Positions 52,291 through 64,000 of a stretch of DNA of 64,000 nucleotides are shown one piece after another. Source of the stretch: Colius striatus (taxonomy: Eukaryota; Chordata; Aves; Coliiformes; Coliidae); assembly GCF_028858725.1 (NCBI RefSeq), contig NC_084768.1:30348664-30412663 (forward strand). The letters are read 5' to 3'. The position numbers and the translations under genes were made by a program. The notes under the pieces are model-generated. The model made no database searches, was not told where the DNA came from, and worked only from the letters and a program-made list of their open reading frames with translations. Positions within the stretch are counted from its first letter, which is position 1. Each line of letters starts with the position of its first letter.

Positions 52291-55200
52291 TCATAAATAG
52301 ATGCGTCGAAGGTCTCCGGGAGACGTGATGGTGTTGCACTGGGGACAGAGCTTCTTGGCACCCTGCAACCGGCAGACCAGACCAACAGTGTGAGACAGAG
52401 AAGGACAACCCCCCTGACCCTGCCCCTGGCTTGGGATCTCGAGATGAGCAGCATAAGAGTGGGGGGCAACAGCAACAGGGCCATGTACCCCTGTCCCCTT
52501 CAGGCAGGGCCAGCAGCAGGCACAAGTTGTGGTAACGGGGAGCCCCAGTGCTCTTCTTGCCCACCCTGCCAGCCTTGTCCCCTCCAGTCCCTGGCAGGAG
52601 GCAGCTGGGTGGGCAGCAGTTGCCCAGGGGCTGAAACCCTGCACCAAGCTGTGTCTCCAGGGAAAGGAGGCTCTGCAGGTAGATCAGCCTGAGCCCCCTG
52701 TCACACTGTCAGGCAGATCTGCTCGTTTCTGCTTCTCTTCTGTAGCCCTCCATGAGCCCATTCAGGTCACTGAGCAGGGAGAAAACCAACCCAGCTAGAA
52801 CAAGTTTTCAGCTGGGACAACTGAACTGGTTCATGGTGGGGTTGGATCATCCCTTTCAGGGAGGCATATCAGGGGACCCTGCAAAAGCCCCCAGCTGCTG
52901 GCATGAAAGAAACCCTCATCCCATCCTCCCCCAGCTCCCAGAGGTGAGCCTGTTCTGCCAAGGTGAGCTGAAACCAGCCAACTGTGATGTGGGCTGGGGT
53001 GAGGCAATGGGCAGCTGACACGAACGCTACGTGAAATAGAACAAGGACTGATGTGCCATCTGTCACCCAGCCTGACAGCAACAGGGTGTTAGTAAGCCTC
53101 AGAATCGGGGTCAACCTAAGCCAGTCATCATTAGACTGGCAGATGTGACAGACAGTTGATGGGAAAAATGACAGAAAGATGGTTCTGCTGTGAGGCAGCC
53201 CCCTGACTACAGCACCAGCTTCTGCCTCCCTGGATAATGCCAGGGAGAGGCACCTCCTGCAAGAGCAGTCCCCTGACCCATCCAGTGCCTCAGCCTGCCT
53301 TTAGTCTGGGGCAAAGGATGAAGGAAGGTGCTTGCTGCCACCTAAAACCATGTCCTGCGATTCCTCAGTGCTCCTGTGTAACGCTGAACAGCATTTCAGC
53401 AGCTCTTCTGCCGTTCTAGCTGTGCTGAAGTTGCACATGGTTGCCTGCAGGGGTGTGGGAGGAGCAACTGAACCCCCTCGGGTCTGTTTTTGCTAAAGCA
53501 AACGTCAGAGTCACTGTCACCTCGCTGTTGTGTGTCTTGTGCTCCGTTCTGGGATCTGGAGGCGGGCTGGGACAGCTGAGGGCAGATGTGTGTGACCCCT
53601 GGCCAGGGCAACCTCACTAACACAGACTAGACAGCCCAACGTGGGAAATTTTGGAAGGATGGATCCCTGGAAAGCTCCTTTGCCCAGGGCTCTCCAAAGG
53701 CTGCACTGCTGCTTGCTATTGGCACAAATCATAGAATCATCTGGTTGGAAAAGACCTTTAAGAGCATCAAGTCCAACCCTCACCTCACACTGCTGAGCCC
53801 ATCACTAACCCATGTCCCTCAGCACCTCAGCTGGGTGTCTTTGCAGTATCTCCAGCGATGGGGACTCCACCACCTCCCTGGGCAGCCTGGGATAGTGTGT
53901 GATAACCCTCTCAGGGAAGAAGTTCTTCCTAATGTCCAATCTAAACCTCCCCTGGTGTAACTTCAGGCCGTTTCCTCTTGTCCTATCCCTCGTTACATGG
54001 GAAAAGAGACCAATCCCCACCTCACTACACTCTCCTGTCAGGTAGTTGCAGAGAGTGCTTGTGTCTCCCCTCAGCCTCCTCCTCTCCAGACTAAACACCC
54101 CCAGTTCCCTCAGCTGCTCATTAGACTTGTGTTCCAAGTCCTCCTCACTCAGCCCACAGGATGGAAGAACAAGACTGATTAAACTGGCATGCAGCTTTCC
54201 TCCTCTCTTCCGTGCCAAAGCAAGGTCAGGTCTGCAAAGCCATCACACCACAGGGAGAGGGGAGATGGGTGGATTTATCCTGCCAGAGCCCAGGCTCCCT
54301 GTCTCGGAGATCTGCTTTCAGCCCCACACACTGATGGCTTTAGGAGGACTCATGCTCCTAGCTAAGGCTGAGAGAGCTGCATGTGGGCAGCCACAGCCAA
54401 TCTCTCACCACACTGGAAGGCAGAACGTGTAGCTTGACCCATTTTCTGCAAAAGCTATGTGATGGCGGACTGATTTAGGGCAGCAGTGGCTGTTGCTTCC
54501 CCTGCCCTCATGAAGAGCAGCTCATCCCAAGCCCTGAAGGCCGGGTACACTGGAGGGAGGGCACAGCCATGCCTCAGGGACCCTGGGCAGCCCAGCCTGA
54601 GCGGCTGAGCACACCAGGCCCAGGTCTCTGGGTCTCTCTTCTACTTACGCTTGGTATTAAACAGTTCAAGCAAAAATAATGACTTTGGACCCTTGGGGAA
54701 ACCTTTCTCTTTCTCTTTTTCCTTTTAAAAATAAACCTGTCATCCTCTGCACACACAAGCACGTGTGTTAAACCCAGATTTTCTTTCTCCTTTTTAGACT
54801 GCAATTGCTTAGAACCCTGTTCCTTGCATCTGCCTTTTCGGTGGAGGTGTACAACATTTATTGGCGCTACCATTTAAGCTCTCTCCTCTCTTGTGGAGAG
54901 GCACACATGAGCTTGTACACACAGACATGCTGGCACAGGCACAATGAAAAAGCGTTTGCTCCCCCACCGCTCACCTGCCAGCTGGGGTTACTAAACTTTT
55001 CCCTTTAAATAAAAATGCTGTGGAATAATAAGTCCCACCTGTCGGCCAGTTCTTTCTTGCTTTTCTGTTTTTTTTTTCCCAGGTCCTTCTGCTCCTTTCA
55101 TCATAGCTTCATGGAAAAGCCTTGATGTGTTATAGCTGTGTGTGCTAGAGTAAAGGCCACCTCAGCTTTTCCATTATAAACCCCAGTTTTGAGGGGTTTA

Positions 55201-58200
55201 TAAAACTCTGCTGCAAGAAGTTTGCTCCAGGGCTGTTACAAAGCAAAGAAAAAGAGGCTGGAACCAGGATGGAGTTTATTTTTTCTCCTCCTTTCTTAAT
55301 TAAAATTTGGCAAGTGATTGATCCACAATACAGGCTAATCACTTGAGGTAGTAGGTTGAAAAAGACATTAACAAGAGCTGGGATGTTGAGAAGTCGTTAG
55401 GGCTCGCATGGTGCCAGGAAGGATTGGAGCTTTTTGTCTTAAAGTTGCCTCTTAAAAAATAAAAAATGGTGTGCCGTCTGCTATAAATTGGCTAAGGCAA
55501 GAAAACTCAAAAGGAAAGGTTTAGGCACTTCCTGCTGTCCTGTGGGTCTGAAAAAAAAAGGGGAATTTCCAAGCAGAATACGCTACCAGGCACAGAGAAT
55601 GGAGACACACACACACGGAGCAGCCTGGCCTGCAACGGTGCTGCTGCCAAACCTGGGCTCAAAGCTTGCCTCTTTTTGAGGAAGAACCTCCAAGACCTCC
55701 TAGTCCTTAATCAAGGCAACAGTCCCTTCTCCCACCCACACCTCCACGGGAAGCGTCAGCTTCTTCTCTGCAAGTGCCAGTTCCCAGGGGAGCAGCCGTT
55801 CACCCCTGCCGTGGGCTCCCTCTGGCTGTGGTTAAAGCAACCAGGAGAGTGTCCTTTTTGACAGAGCCTCCTCAAAGTGTGGAGCTTACCCCCAACAGGC
55901 TGTTGGAGGCCAAAACTGATAGATGTTAAACAAATGGGCAACCTCATGGCAGACAGGAACAAGCCCATCATCCTTGGGCAGCTGCTGACTCCGGAGGTCC
56001 CTTTGTTGCTGGAAGCACTAAGGTATCACCCAGAAGGATTGCTCACAGTGTAATCTACCAAAGATTTAATGTGTCAGTGGCAGAGCACACATATCTATTG
56101 ATGGATCCCCTGGAAGCAGATTCTGTGATGAAGGAGGCTTTTTATAAGAGATTTTGTCCTGCTCTTGCAGTTGTCATTTTCAAATAAGCTCAAGATAAGC
56201 AAGCACAAGCCCGTGGTCAGCAAATACATGTAGAAAAAGTTTGATCTGGCTGTACAAGTGGTGGGGGAAACTCAGCAAACTGCACCTGCTCAAAGAAACC
56301 TGTCCTCTTTCAGCCCCTGCACTCACCAACAGCTCCATCACCGGCAACAACAGCCTGACTCAGCTTTCAACTCCATTAACTTCATGAAGAAAGACACCAG
56401 GGTTTGGGAGAGCACAGAGCTGCAGCTCAGAGGGATACCAAGAACACATCGACCCACTCCCCTGGCAAGGTCACCTCAACCTGAACTACTACTAACAGAC
56501 ATGCATCAAACCTGTTCTCACAGACCTCCAAAGATGGAGGCTCCAAACCTTCCCAGCCAAGCCCTGCAGCAGATCGCAAATCTATTATGAGAACTCTCTT
56601 CCCAGGAGAGTTCTTATATCTCTCTCCCTGTCTCCACTCCTGTTGTGCCTCCAACCACAGATCTGCCCACGGCGTACAGCACACCTTTAGCCCGTGGCCC
56701 CTGGACTGCAGCCCTCACAGAGCAAGTGGGAGGAGAGGAAACCACTTGGCTGATCATGTCTTTCTTGATGCTGAGTGAAGTGATGGTTCCACCCTTTCTC
56801 CATGGCCACTCTGAGGAGGACCATCAGATGGAGCAGCTTCTGTGGGCACTGGCTAACTCAGTGAGCACCATGATCTCCATTTTCTTCAGCCAGCTCCAGG
56901 GTCCCTTTCTTCAACCCCTGCCTTTCCTTCACTTTAATCCAGCACAGCAACAGGAGACAAAGATGGAGTCTGGTCTGGTGACTGTTTCATGCCTGGAACC
57001 TGGAGCCAGCTGGATGCACTGAGCTCCAGTATAACAGTGCTTAAGCTAGAGAGTCCAGCAACCATTTGCAGAGTTGGTGGTTACAAACATCTGCCCTTCT
57101 CCCTTAGCTACAGAGCAGTTATGTTGGAACTGGACGTCAAGAGCCAGAAATCCAAAAAAAGTGTATATTCAGAAAGCTCAAGTGCTTTAAAGATCCAGTC
57201 AGAGGATACTGGAGATGCTCAGATCACTGCAGCAGCGAATCCTAGAAAATGTTTAAACCTTAAACCTTTTAAAAACCACTTCACCTCCTCCTCTGGCCCA
57301 CAGACAGACGTGAGCATCAAATTTCACCCTGACTTCAGTACCCTGCAGAGGTTTAGAAGTGCTTCCAGGCACTCCGGGCCTTGTTCAACACACGGTGCTC
57401 CCTCTCTCTCTCCCCCAGACACACTCACACTATAATTTAATATTAGATCTCAGCTGGGCACATAAACCACAGGCACACAGGGGAAAAGGGATTTTTCACC
57501 AGCAGGGATGGCAGATCTCCAGAATGTTCAAAAGGGGCCGGAAGCCCGACACAACCCACCCGCCCCAACTCCTATTAACTCCAACAAATTGTTTATTGCA
57601 CAACAGAAGAAAAATGTTGCCCCTCTCCCCCGGCCAAGTCTTTCCATGTGTGCTGCACGCGCAGGCTCCCCGCTCCCGCCCCGCCGGGGAGCCAGCTTTA
57701 TACCCAGGGAAAGGTAACGGCACCGATTATTACACACACTATCCCACAGCTCCTCGCTTGTTAAAAAAACACAAGAGTCTCTTTTGTGCCCGAAATAAAA
57801 GGAGATACCTTAATTAGAACAATGCAGGTTGGTGAGCATTAAACACTGAGCCCAGCTGCTGTATGCCATTAAATTCATAAAAAAGGAGGGGGGAAGGAGG
57901 GCAGTCTTAACGAGATTACACACATTGACTTTGATCAAGACACAAAAGCACCAAGGCGTTCCAGGGTTTTTATTGCTGTCTTCGGGCTACATTTTAATGG
58001 TTACATTAAGAAACATGCGAACACAGGCTGGGAGAGTTTTTTTGAGACAGGAGAGGGAGTGCAAGCATGCCTTGTGAAAAGGCCTGCTTTAATAAATTGG
58101 GGGCTGCAGGGAGAGGCATGGGGAACACATGAGTAGCCACTTATTAATTGCTTCCCCTACGCAAGTGCCAAGTCCTAATACGACATCTTTGTTGGACTCT

Positions 58201-61095
58201 ACTCTTATCCCGCCTGCGTGGTCAGCAGAAAGGCCACGTGTGGGTAGCACACAGCCAGCTCCGTGCCCGCTTTCCTCACAGAATTCTAGGGGGTAGATCA
58301 CTCTCCCCTGTGCAAGGGTAAATGCCAACCCTCGAGCATGTGGAGTGGGGTTTCCCTGATCTCGTGAGCAGCGTGACCGCTGCACGTGAAACAAAAGGGT
58401 CTGGCTGAAGTTGAACTAAGAACAACTTAGCCTAAGAGCTGAGCCTAAAAGCTGTGCCACAGATTTAGAGGATGACTAGAGGCTGCTGGGAAGAGGTGAG
58501 GACAAAGACTTCAGAGTAAAGATAATGAAAAAGAAAGGAATGTTTTCTCCTCTGCTTGTAGTGCTGCTGAAGGACGAGACCACTCCCCGCTTAGCAAAGG
58601 TGGCAGAGCAGACGCTCATCCACACACCTCACAGCTACATACCCACATATGTGTCTTTTATAACATGCTGCTAAAATGTTTACAAAAGCTTGTATAACCT
58701 AAATAGTGACGTGGTGTAGCTGAAGAGCTATAAAATACAGCCCAAGGGATAGCCAAGTTATTGAGTTGCTATTAGTACTCAAGCCCACAGGCACTTCACC
58801 ATCCTGGTAACTTTTTTTGAATAAGAGTTTTAAAAGGCAGGATTTAAAGGAGCATGATCAGCTTAATCGTAATTCCAAGCACACAACATGTTCTATAAAG
58901 TAGATTTTGCAATGCCTTACAGGGACAGCTTTTAGGAGTGGCATTCCCATACATTTTCTGCAACCCGACACTGTATCATCTTTATAACTGGAGAACTAGA
59001 AAACACAACTATTTTCCACTCCTCAACAAGCTTGAAAATCAGCTGCACAGGGGACATTAAAGGCTGATTATAAAGCCCACAGTTTTAACACAGGAAAGTA
59101 AAACAAACACTTTATTTAATAACACCTTAAATTTTAACCTGACGTCCCTTAATACGTGTATAAATTACCACTGCCCTGGGTCACTTATTCCATGTTTAAG
59201 GCAGCCCTCAACCTTCCAAACAGAATGGCACATGCTTGAAAACTGCAGAGTGCTACTTCAGATAATTTGAACAAGACAGATTCAGATTCATAAAAGCTCC
59301 CTTCCATTTCCTCTCTCCTCAAGACGTTTCCCTTTGCTTCAGGGGAGCATTAGCTTTCTCAGAAGCTTCCCATTCCACGAAATCTCTTAATTTGGTCTCT
59401 GTTCTCCCAGCTTTACCTCTCTGCATGGATGCCCCACAGGAAATTACTGCAAGGCAGGGCTGTCCCCGGCACAGAGCACTTAGGTGAGCAATGGCTGTCC
59501 CCACAGCAGCAGCGGAGCAGGGGAGGGGCTGGACTGCACTTTGGTTGTGATGACTGCAACGAAACTCCCTCAAGTCAGAGCCAGAGTGGGGTGTTAAACA
59601 GCAAGGCTTGGGAAGTCTGCATGCACAGCACTCAGATTGTTTAAAATAAAGCAAAAAGCACTTTTCCTTGTGGTGATTTAAAATCAAGCATCCCAGAAGA
59701 GGGCAAAAAGCCTATAAATCAAGAAATAAGCCTATAAATTAACAAGAAATAGCCAAGAGCCTCACCAGAGTCCGCAGCCAGCACTCTTCACAGTGCACAT
59801 GCCAGCACTGGATGGAAGTCAGGGGCATTGTGTAGGAGTCCTGGGGAGAAGAAGTAAAGAGGTTATTTCCACAGCAAGGATCTACTGATTCTTTGCTCCC
59901 AACCCCATCACAAAGCCTTTCTTTGTGGGCAGCATTGCCTTGTATTTGTATTACAAGGAATTAGGTTTGTGTAATATGTAAGTTTGTGTTTTTGCAATGT
60001 TTGTGTAGTAGAGGCAGAAAGTCTCCTGCAGTCCATTTTTCTGGCTTCCCAGAACTCCTGTTGGAAGCCCACAATCCACTCAAGTGGTGACCTGTCTCAG
60101 CACAGTTATCACAAGAGCATGTGAAGTTGCTGCAGCCACCTACCATTATTCTCACGAGAAAGGTCACCAGATCATACAAAAACCAGTGACAGGGCAAGAT
60201 TAACCCTTATCACAACTCTTAGCTCCGCAGGAACAGCTTAACTACATGCCAAGGATGCTGCTGCTATTTCAGCAGACGTGCCTTCTCTTGAGTGTTTTCT
60301 ACCATTGCTAATAAACCTCTGGAAATTGGCAGCCAGCTGTCATCTCCACCCTGGGATGAGAGACAGGGTCTGCACCCTGATGCTTACAAGTCATGAGCTG
60401 GGGGTGGGAGGGCACCACGCAAGAAGATGAAGTTGCAGAAGGAGCCCCCTGCCAAGCAGGATTTTTTCTTTCAATCAGCAGAATAAAAATTTAACAGGAG
60501 ATGCAAAGCTTTGCAGGCTCACACCATCAGAGGGAGCTGCTGCCCTTCTTTAAGAAGACCAGCGCACCACCACAGAGAAAGCAGGACATTGACAACTTTT
60601 AAACGTTCAAGGCAGGCAGCATTCCTGTTCCCAAATACTATAGGGGGGCTCAGATGACAGATTCTGTTCACTCCTAGGTATGTAACTGCACATGCAGGAA
60701 GAGGATGGCTGGTTTCTGGGAGTTTTCCACAGCAAGTCTTCTGAAGTTGAGGCTTTCCTGCCCCTCAATACGGATGGACAGTCACTGATACCAGTGGAAC
60801 AATGCGATGCATACAGACATTGCAACTGCTAAAAAGAGCCAGCACCTTCATTTGGGAGGGCAAGTAGTGTATAGGGGCAAAGATGAGTCCCCCTGCTCCA
60901 TCCAAAAAAGGAGAAAAGCTTCTCCCCTCCTGGGCAAAGCTACCGAGACATTTCTGATTCATTACCACAAGTGGAGTGCTACTCACCATGCAAATGAGAC
61001 ATTTATAGCGGTCCCCACGGGAAAGCTGCCTTTCTAACTCACGGACACGAGCCTTTAACGCTTCAAATGTTGTCACTGCAGAGTCTTCTGTAATT
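52291..61095 (-). CDS. RNF220: RING finger protein 220, last three coding exons (partial)
   Basis: RNF220 is an E3 ubiquitin ligase acting on SIN3B and, in neural development, on Gli and other transcription factors; it also stabilises beta-catenin. Minus-strand exons: 61095-60987 ([20 protein letters not shown] ... RYKCLICM), 59840-59766 ([20 protein letters not shown], then WLRTL) and 52362-52291 ([18 protein letters not shown], then RRIYL, stop TGA 52293-52291). Together they encode a short coiled coil and a complete C3HC4 [17 protein letters not shown] and CPQC. Splice phases agree. The sequence is almost identical to mammalian RNF220; I see A-to-S in TITSPG. Upstream exons lie to the right of the window, in keeping with the very long introns of this gene. 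Confidence 0.96.
52363..59765 (-). other. RNF220: RNF220 last intron (7.4 kb)
   Basis: Apart from the CR1 at 53.7-54.2 kb there is no recognisable gene or RNA. 57.8-59.3 kb is AT-rich, with a TCF/LEF-like ctttgatcaag near 57931 and TAAT cores, and may hold regulatory elements. A short direct repeat, aagcctataaatcaa and aagcctataaattaa, lies at about 59708-59742. Confidence 0.45.
53727..54165 (-). mobile_element. CR1 LINE 3'-end fragment in RNF220 intron
   Basis: The plus strand starts atcatagaatcatctggttggaaaagacc, the reverse complement of the CR1 tail, and contains ctccaccacctccctgggcagcctggg and caggccgtttcctcttgtcc. About 440 bases remain. It is 5'-truncated and inactive. Confidence 0.92.
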
Positions 61096-64000
61096 CTGCA
61101 AAAGATGATGGAGAGTGAGCATCACTGAGCACACAAGATTATTAAGAGTTTGGGGGAAGGAGGATCCCACCACGGGTACCACATGGGAAATGACGACACT
61201 CAAACTAATACATCCAACTTGGGGGGGAAAAGAAGTCCTGGAAAGGCCAAGGTGAACTCCTTGAGGTGTCCTCTAAACGCTTGCAAACACAGTCGTGAAA
61301 GAAGACAACAAGGCTGGGGCTGCCAACTTCATACAGAGCAAGTTTGTGTGAGACACTGACAACTAAAGAACACAATTTTTTGCTTGTTTTTTTTCTTCCC
61401 CGTTGTTCTGTGTTTTATTTTTGCCTCTTTTCTTGACCCCTTAAGAGATTCCTTACGCTATAGTGATTAAAAGATTCCTTACAATCAAATGCTTTGGACA
61501 AAGTTCTGTGTGTTGTCCTAAAGCTGGTGAGGTAACTTTTGGTGGGGAATACATGCTGCTCTTCCCCTTAAGAGAATGGCCATCAACCTTGTGAAACACA
61601 GAATCAGCTCATTACACAGGATCAACACAATGTTTTTGTACTGAATAAACCTCTAGTGTTTTGGGTTCTAATCCTGAAAAACAAAGGAGAAATCAAAAGC
61701 AACGGACACTGTGCCAACAGGGTGGCTATAAAAGCAGCTTTACAATCTCTGCTTTCCCATTTCCTAGGGTCATTTTTGATGGGCAGCATTATCTCTTTTG
61801 TCACAAAGGCACTGTGCTGAGGGCAGGCAAGTGTATTTTCATGGTTCCGCAACGCTGGTGAAAAGAGCAACTTGCCAACCTAAAAGCAAGGGCAGACAGC
61901 AGTGCTTAGCAAATGAGATGCAGGGAGCATCGTAGACAAGGATGTGTCACTCCAGCATGCTGCAAAATCCCACTTCTGTACAGTGCAGATATGAAGAGGG
62001 GCCCTCAAACACTCCCTAGAAAAGGTTTCGAGCACTGCAATGACATTAACAGCTTTCACTCTTGTGAACAAACATACCAGCAATTTTCATGTATGTCAGT
62101 GAATTTTAGGCCTGTCCAAGCAGACTTCAGCTCAGAAGAAGCTGGAGAATACCTCACCACCAGAAGCTGCATCAATGGCAATATGACCCACAGTGGCACC
62201 TACGTGTTCTACCTTTTTAGAGGATGATTCATCAACAAGTGGCTAAAACATGGGTCCAGTGGAATTACTACAACCAATAAAGTGAGCTGCAACCTCAGCA
62301 CTCCCGCTGCACGCACACACTTGCTCCTTTGCCCGTTAGTCACTCGTTGCCAGCACACGGCGAGGGACCTGAGCTATCTCCCATTAAGTGATTCTGCCGG
62401 CTTTTCCCAAGGCTCTGGAAACAAGAGCTAGTTGGAAAGATCTTGAGTGACTTTTTTGTAATTAAGACACTTCAGAAGAAACTGGAGATACAAAAGTGCA
62501 TTTGGTTAAGTATCAGTGTTACAAAGCTCCTCCAGCTTCACTCCAGCCTTTGCACAGTGAGATGCTCTCTGCAGCAGCTGAGGACATTCACTGCAAATGA
62601 CAGTTGCTATCAAATGGTATCAGTTTTAAAACTGAAGAAAAAAAAGGCAAAGAAACACACATCCCATGACAGCCTGGTGAGTGAGGACTGCCTGGGGACA
62701 GCAACGCTGTGGATTCAAGTCTTGGTTTTGATAAATACTCTTTGGAGTAAAATGAAAGAACTTCAAGTAGCAGCCAGTGCCCCCCACCGTGAAACAGCCG
62801 CTTGCTCCTCCTGATTGGGATGAATTATTATCATATCCCAGCTCGGGCTCTCACCCTCAGGGAAGAGTTGTTAGTGTTTTCAAAGAAAGTCTAGAAAGGT
62901 GTTAGTTTTGTCCAGGGATGAAACAGAATTATTTATTTAGAGCTTGAAGATTATTGTCAGATGAGAAAACTGTTTCCCTTCCAGACTGGCCCACCAGCAA
63001 GCTGATGCTGGATGAAGGTTGCAGCTGAATTTGACTTTCTGGGATCTGTATTTCACCTTCCTGCGTGCATAAGGGCATTGGAGATGTAAAGGCAGAGAGT
63101 GTCCAAAGCAGAGGGCAAGCAGAACCTCAATCCTCGTTCAGCTCTCTTCTTACTGTCTGCAGAGCTACCCATTCTCCTCTGAAGGGTGGGTGACTCAGCA
63201 AGGAAAGCGAAAAGCTGACTCCTTGAGCAGATCCAAGCAAAGGCCAATTCACCCCCAGTCACAGCCCAGTAACGGTCAAAGCTTGAGAAGGGAAAATTTG
63301 CCACTGCAACAACTCAAGGAGATAGAAAATGGCTTGTTTATAGAAGTCTAAATGGCTGACCCCCATCGGCCCATTTCGGAGAGTCTCTGAGATAATCGCA
63401 CCTGTCCAGTAATAAACGAATGAATCAGAAAAGGAGGCTGAATAGAGGTATAAGCAATAATGCTCAGAGGCTGCCTGATACAATGGACAATCAATAGGAG
63501 GGCTGTAGATCAGGGTGCTAGTTAGCTGGAAAATTACCGCACCGCTGCGTGCGTCACGCTGTAGGGATCCTGGACAATCAATGTGGGAGGTATTGATTTA
63601 GTTATTATCACTTCATACGCTCCAGACATTGTTAAATATACATTTATTAACAAGACTGGGGTGCATTGGTAAGAGAGGGAGCTTTAGCCACTGCAGTATC
63701 TCCCAGCGCTGATCAAAGCTCAGCTGTGACAGACTTTAAAGTCCCTGCTCTCCCTGGCAAGTGAGCTCTCAGGGCAAATCCTCACGCACAGTGTGGCGCT
63801 GAAGATGCAGCTCCTATCTCATGAGAGAGAGGTTTTGGCCACAAGTGAGTATTTGGCACTTGAGATTTCAGGAAAGCCTCTTGGAGCAGCAGCAACCAAG
63901 GACGTGGCGGCCAAGGGTCAACCCAAAGTGAGCGATAATTGCATGGTTGTTTCCGAAAAGCCAGAGGAAATGAGGTCAAGGGAAACAGGGAGAACATTAG
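61096..64000 (-). other. RNF220: RNF220 upstream intron, continuing off the window
   Basis: No further RNF220 exon is recognisable up to the right edge. The stretch from about 63330 to 63700 has the look of a regulatory element and is listed separately. Confidence 0.5.
63360..63660. promoter_or_regulatory. Candidate conserved enhancer in RNF220 intron (PBX/HOX-like sites)
   Basis: tggacaatcaat occurs twice (63484-63495 and 63571-63582), followed by tattgattta at 63591-63600. ATCAAT/ATTGAT are PBX/HOX-type cores. gataatcgcacc, gttattatcac and acatttattaac add homeodomain-like and forkhead-like sites. The sequence has no repeat character. Enhancer function is inferred from motif clustering only. 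Confidence 0.4.

Overview
This is a bird nuclear genome window. The spliced vertebrate genes are compact and CpG-rich at their 5' ends. The repeats are avian: 5'-truncated CR1 LINEs and endogenous-retrovirus LTRs of bird type. The gene order RPS8 - KIF2C - ARMH1 - TMEM53 - RNF220 is the same block found on human 1p34.1. I cannot name the species from sequence alone.

Layout. 1-3340 is gene-poor with two CR1 fragments. 3383-7629 (-) is RPS8, six coding exons; each of its five introns carries one box C/D snoRNA (SNORD55-like, two SNORD46-like, two SNORD38). 7652-9440 is a CpG-rich block with the RPS8 promoter, two complete U5 snRNA genes (+) and the KIF2C promoter. 9497-26846 (+) is KIF2C (MCAK), 20 coding exons, about 680 aa. 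28031-36865 (-) is ARMH1, whose central exons look eroded and which holds LTR fossils. Three more U5 genes (-) lie at 32.4-34.1 kb inside an ARMH1 intron. 40.74-41.02 kb is a CCAAT/GC-box CpG promoter, probably shared by ARMH1 (-) and TMEM53 (+). 41018-44062 (+) is TMEM53, three coding exons, 272 aa. 44.1-49.4 kb is intergenic. From 49.46 kb to the right edge is the 3' part of RNF220 (-): a long 3' UTR, the last three coding exons encoding the RING finger, and introns with conserved-looking non-coding blocks.

The most striking structure is the U5 set. Five copies each have an octamer-type distal element (-213 to -247), a TCRCCNTG proximal element starting exactly at -60, an intact loop I and Sm site, and a 3' box. 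They form a mirror-image arrangement around KIF2C: copy 1 matches copy 5 and copy 2 matches copy 3 in promoter as well as RNA, in opposite orientation, with copy 4 extra. The window thus combines ribosome production (RPS8 and rRNA-guide snoRNAs), the spliceosome (U5), mitosis (KIF2C), the nuclear envelope (TMEM53) and developmental ubiquitin signalling (RNF220).
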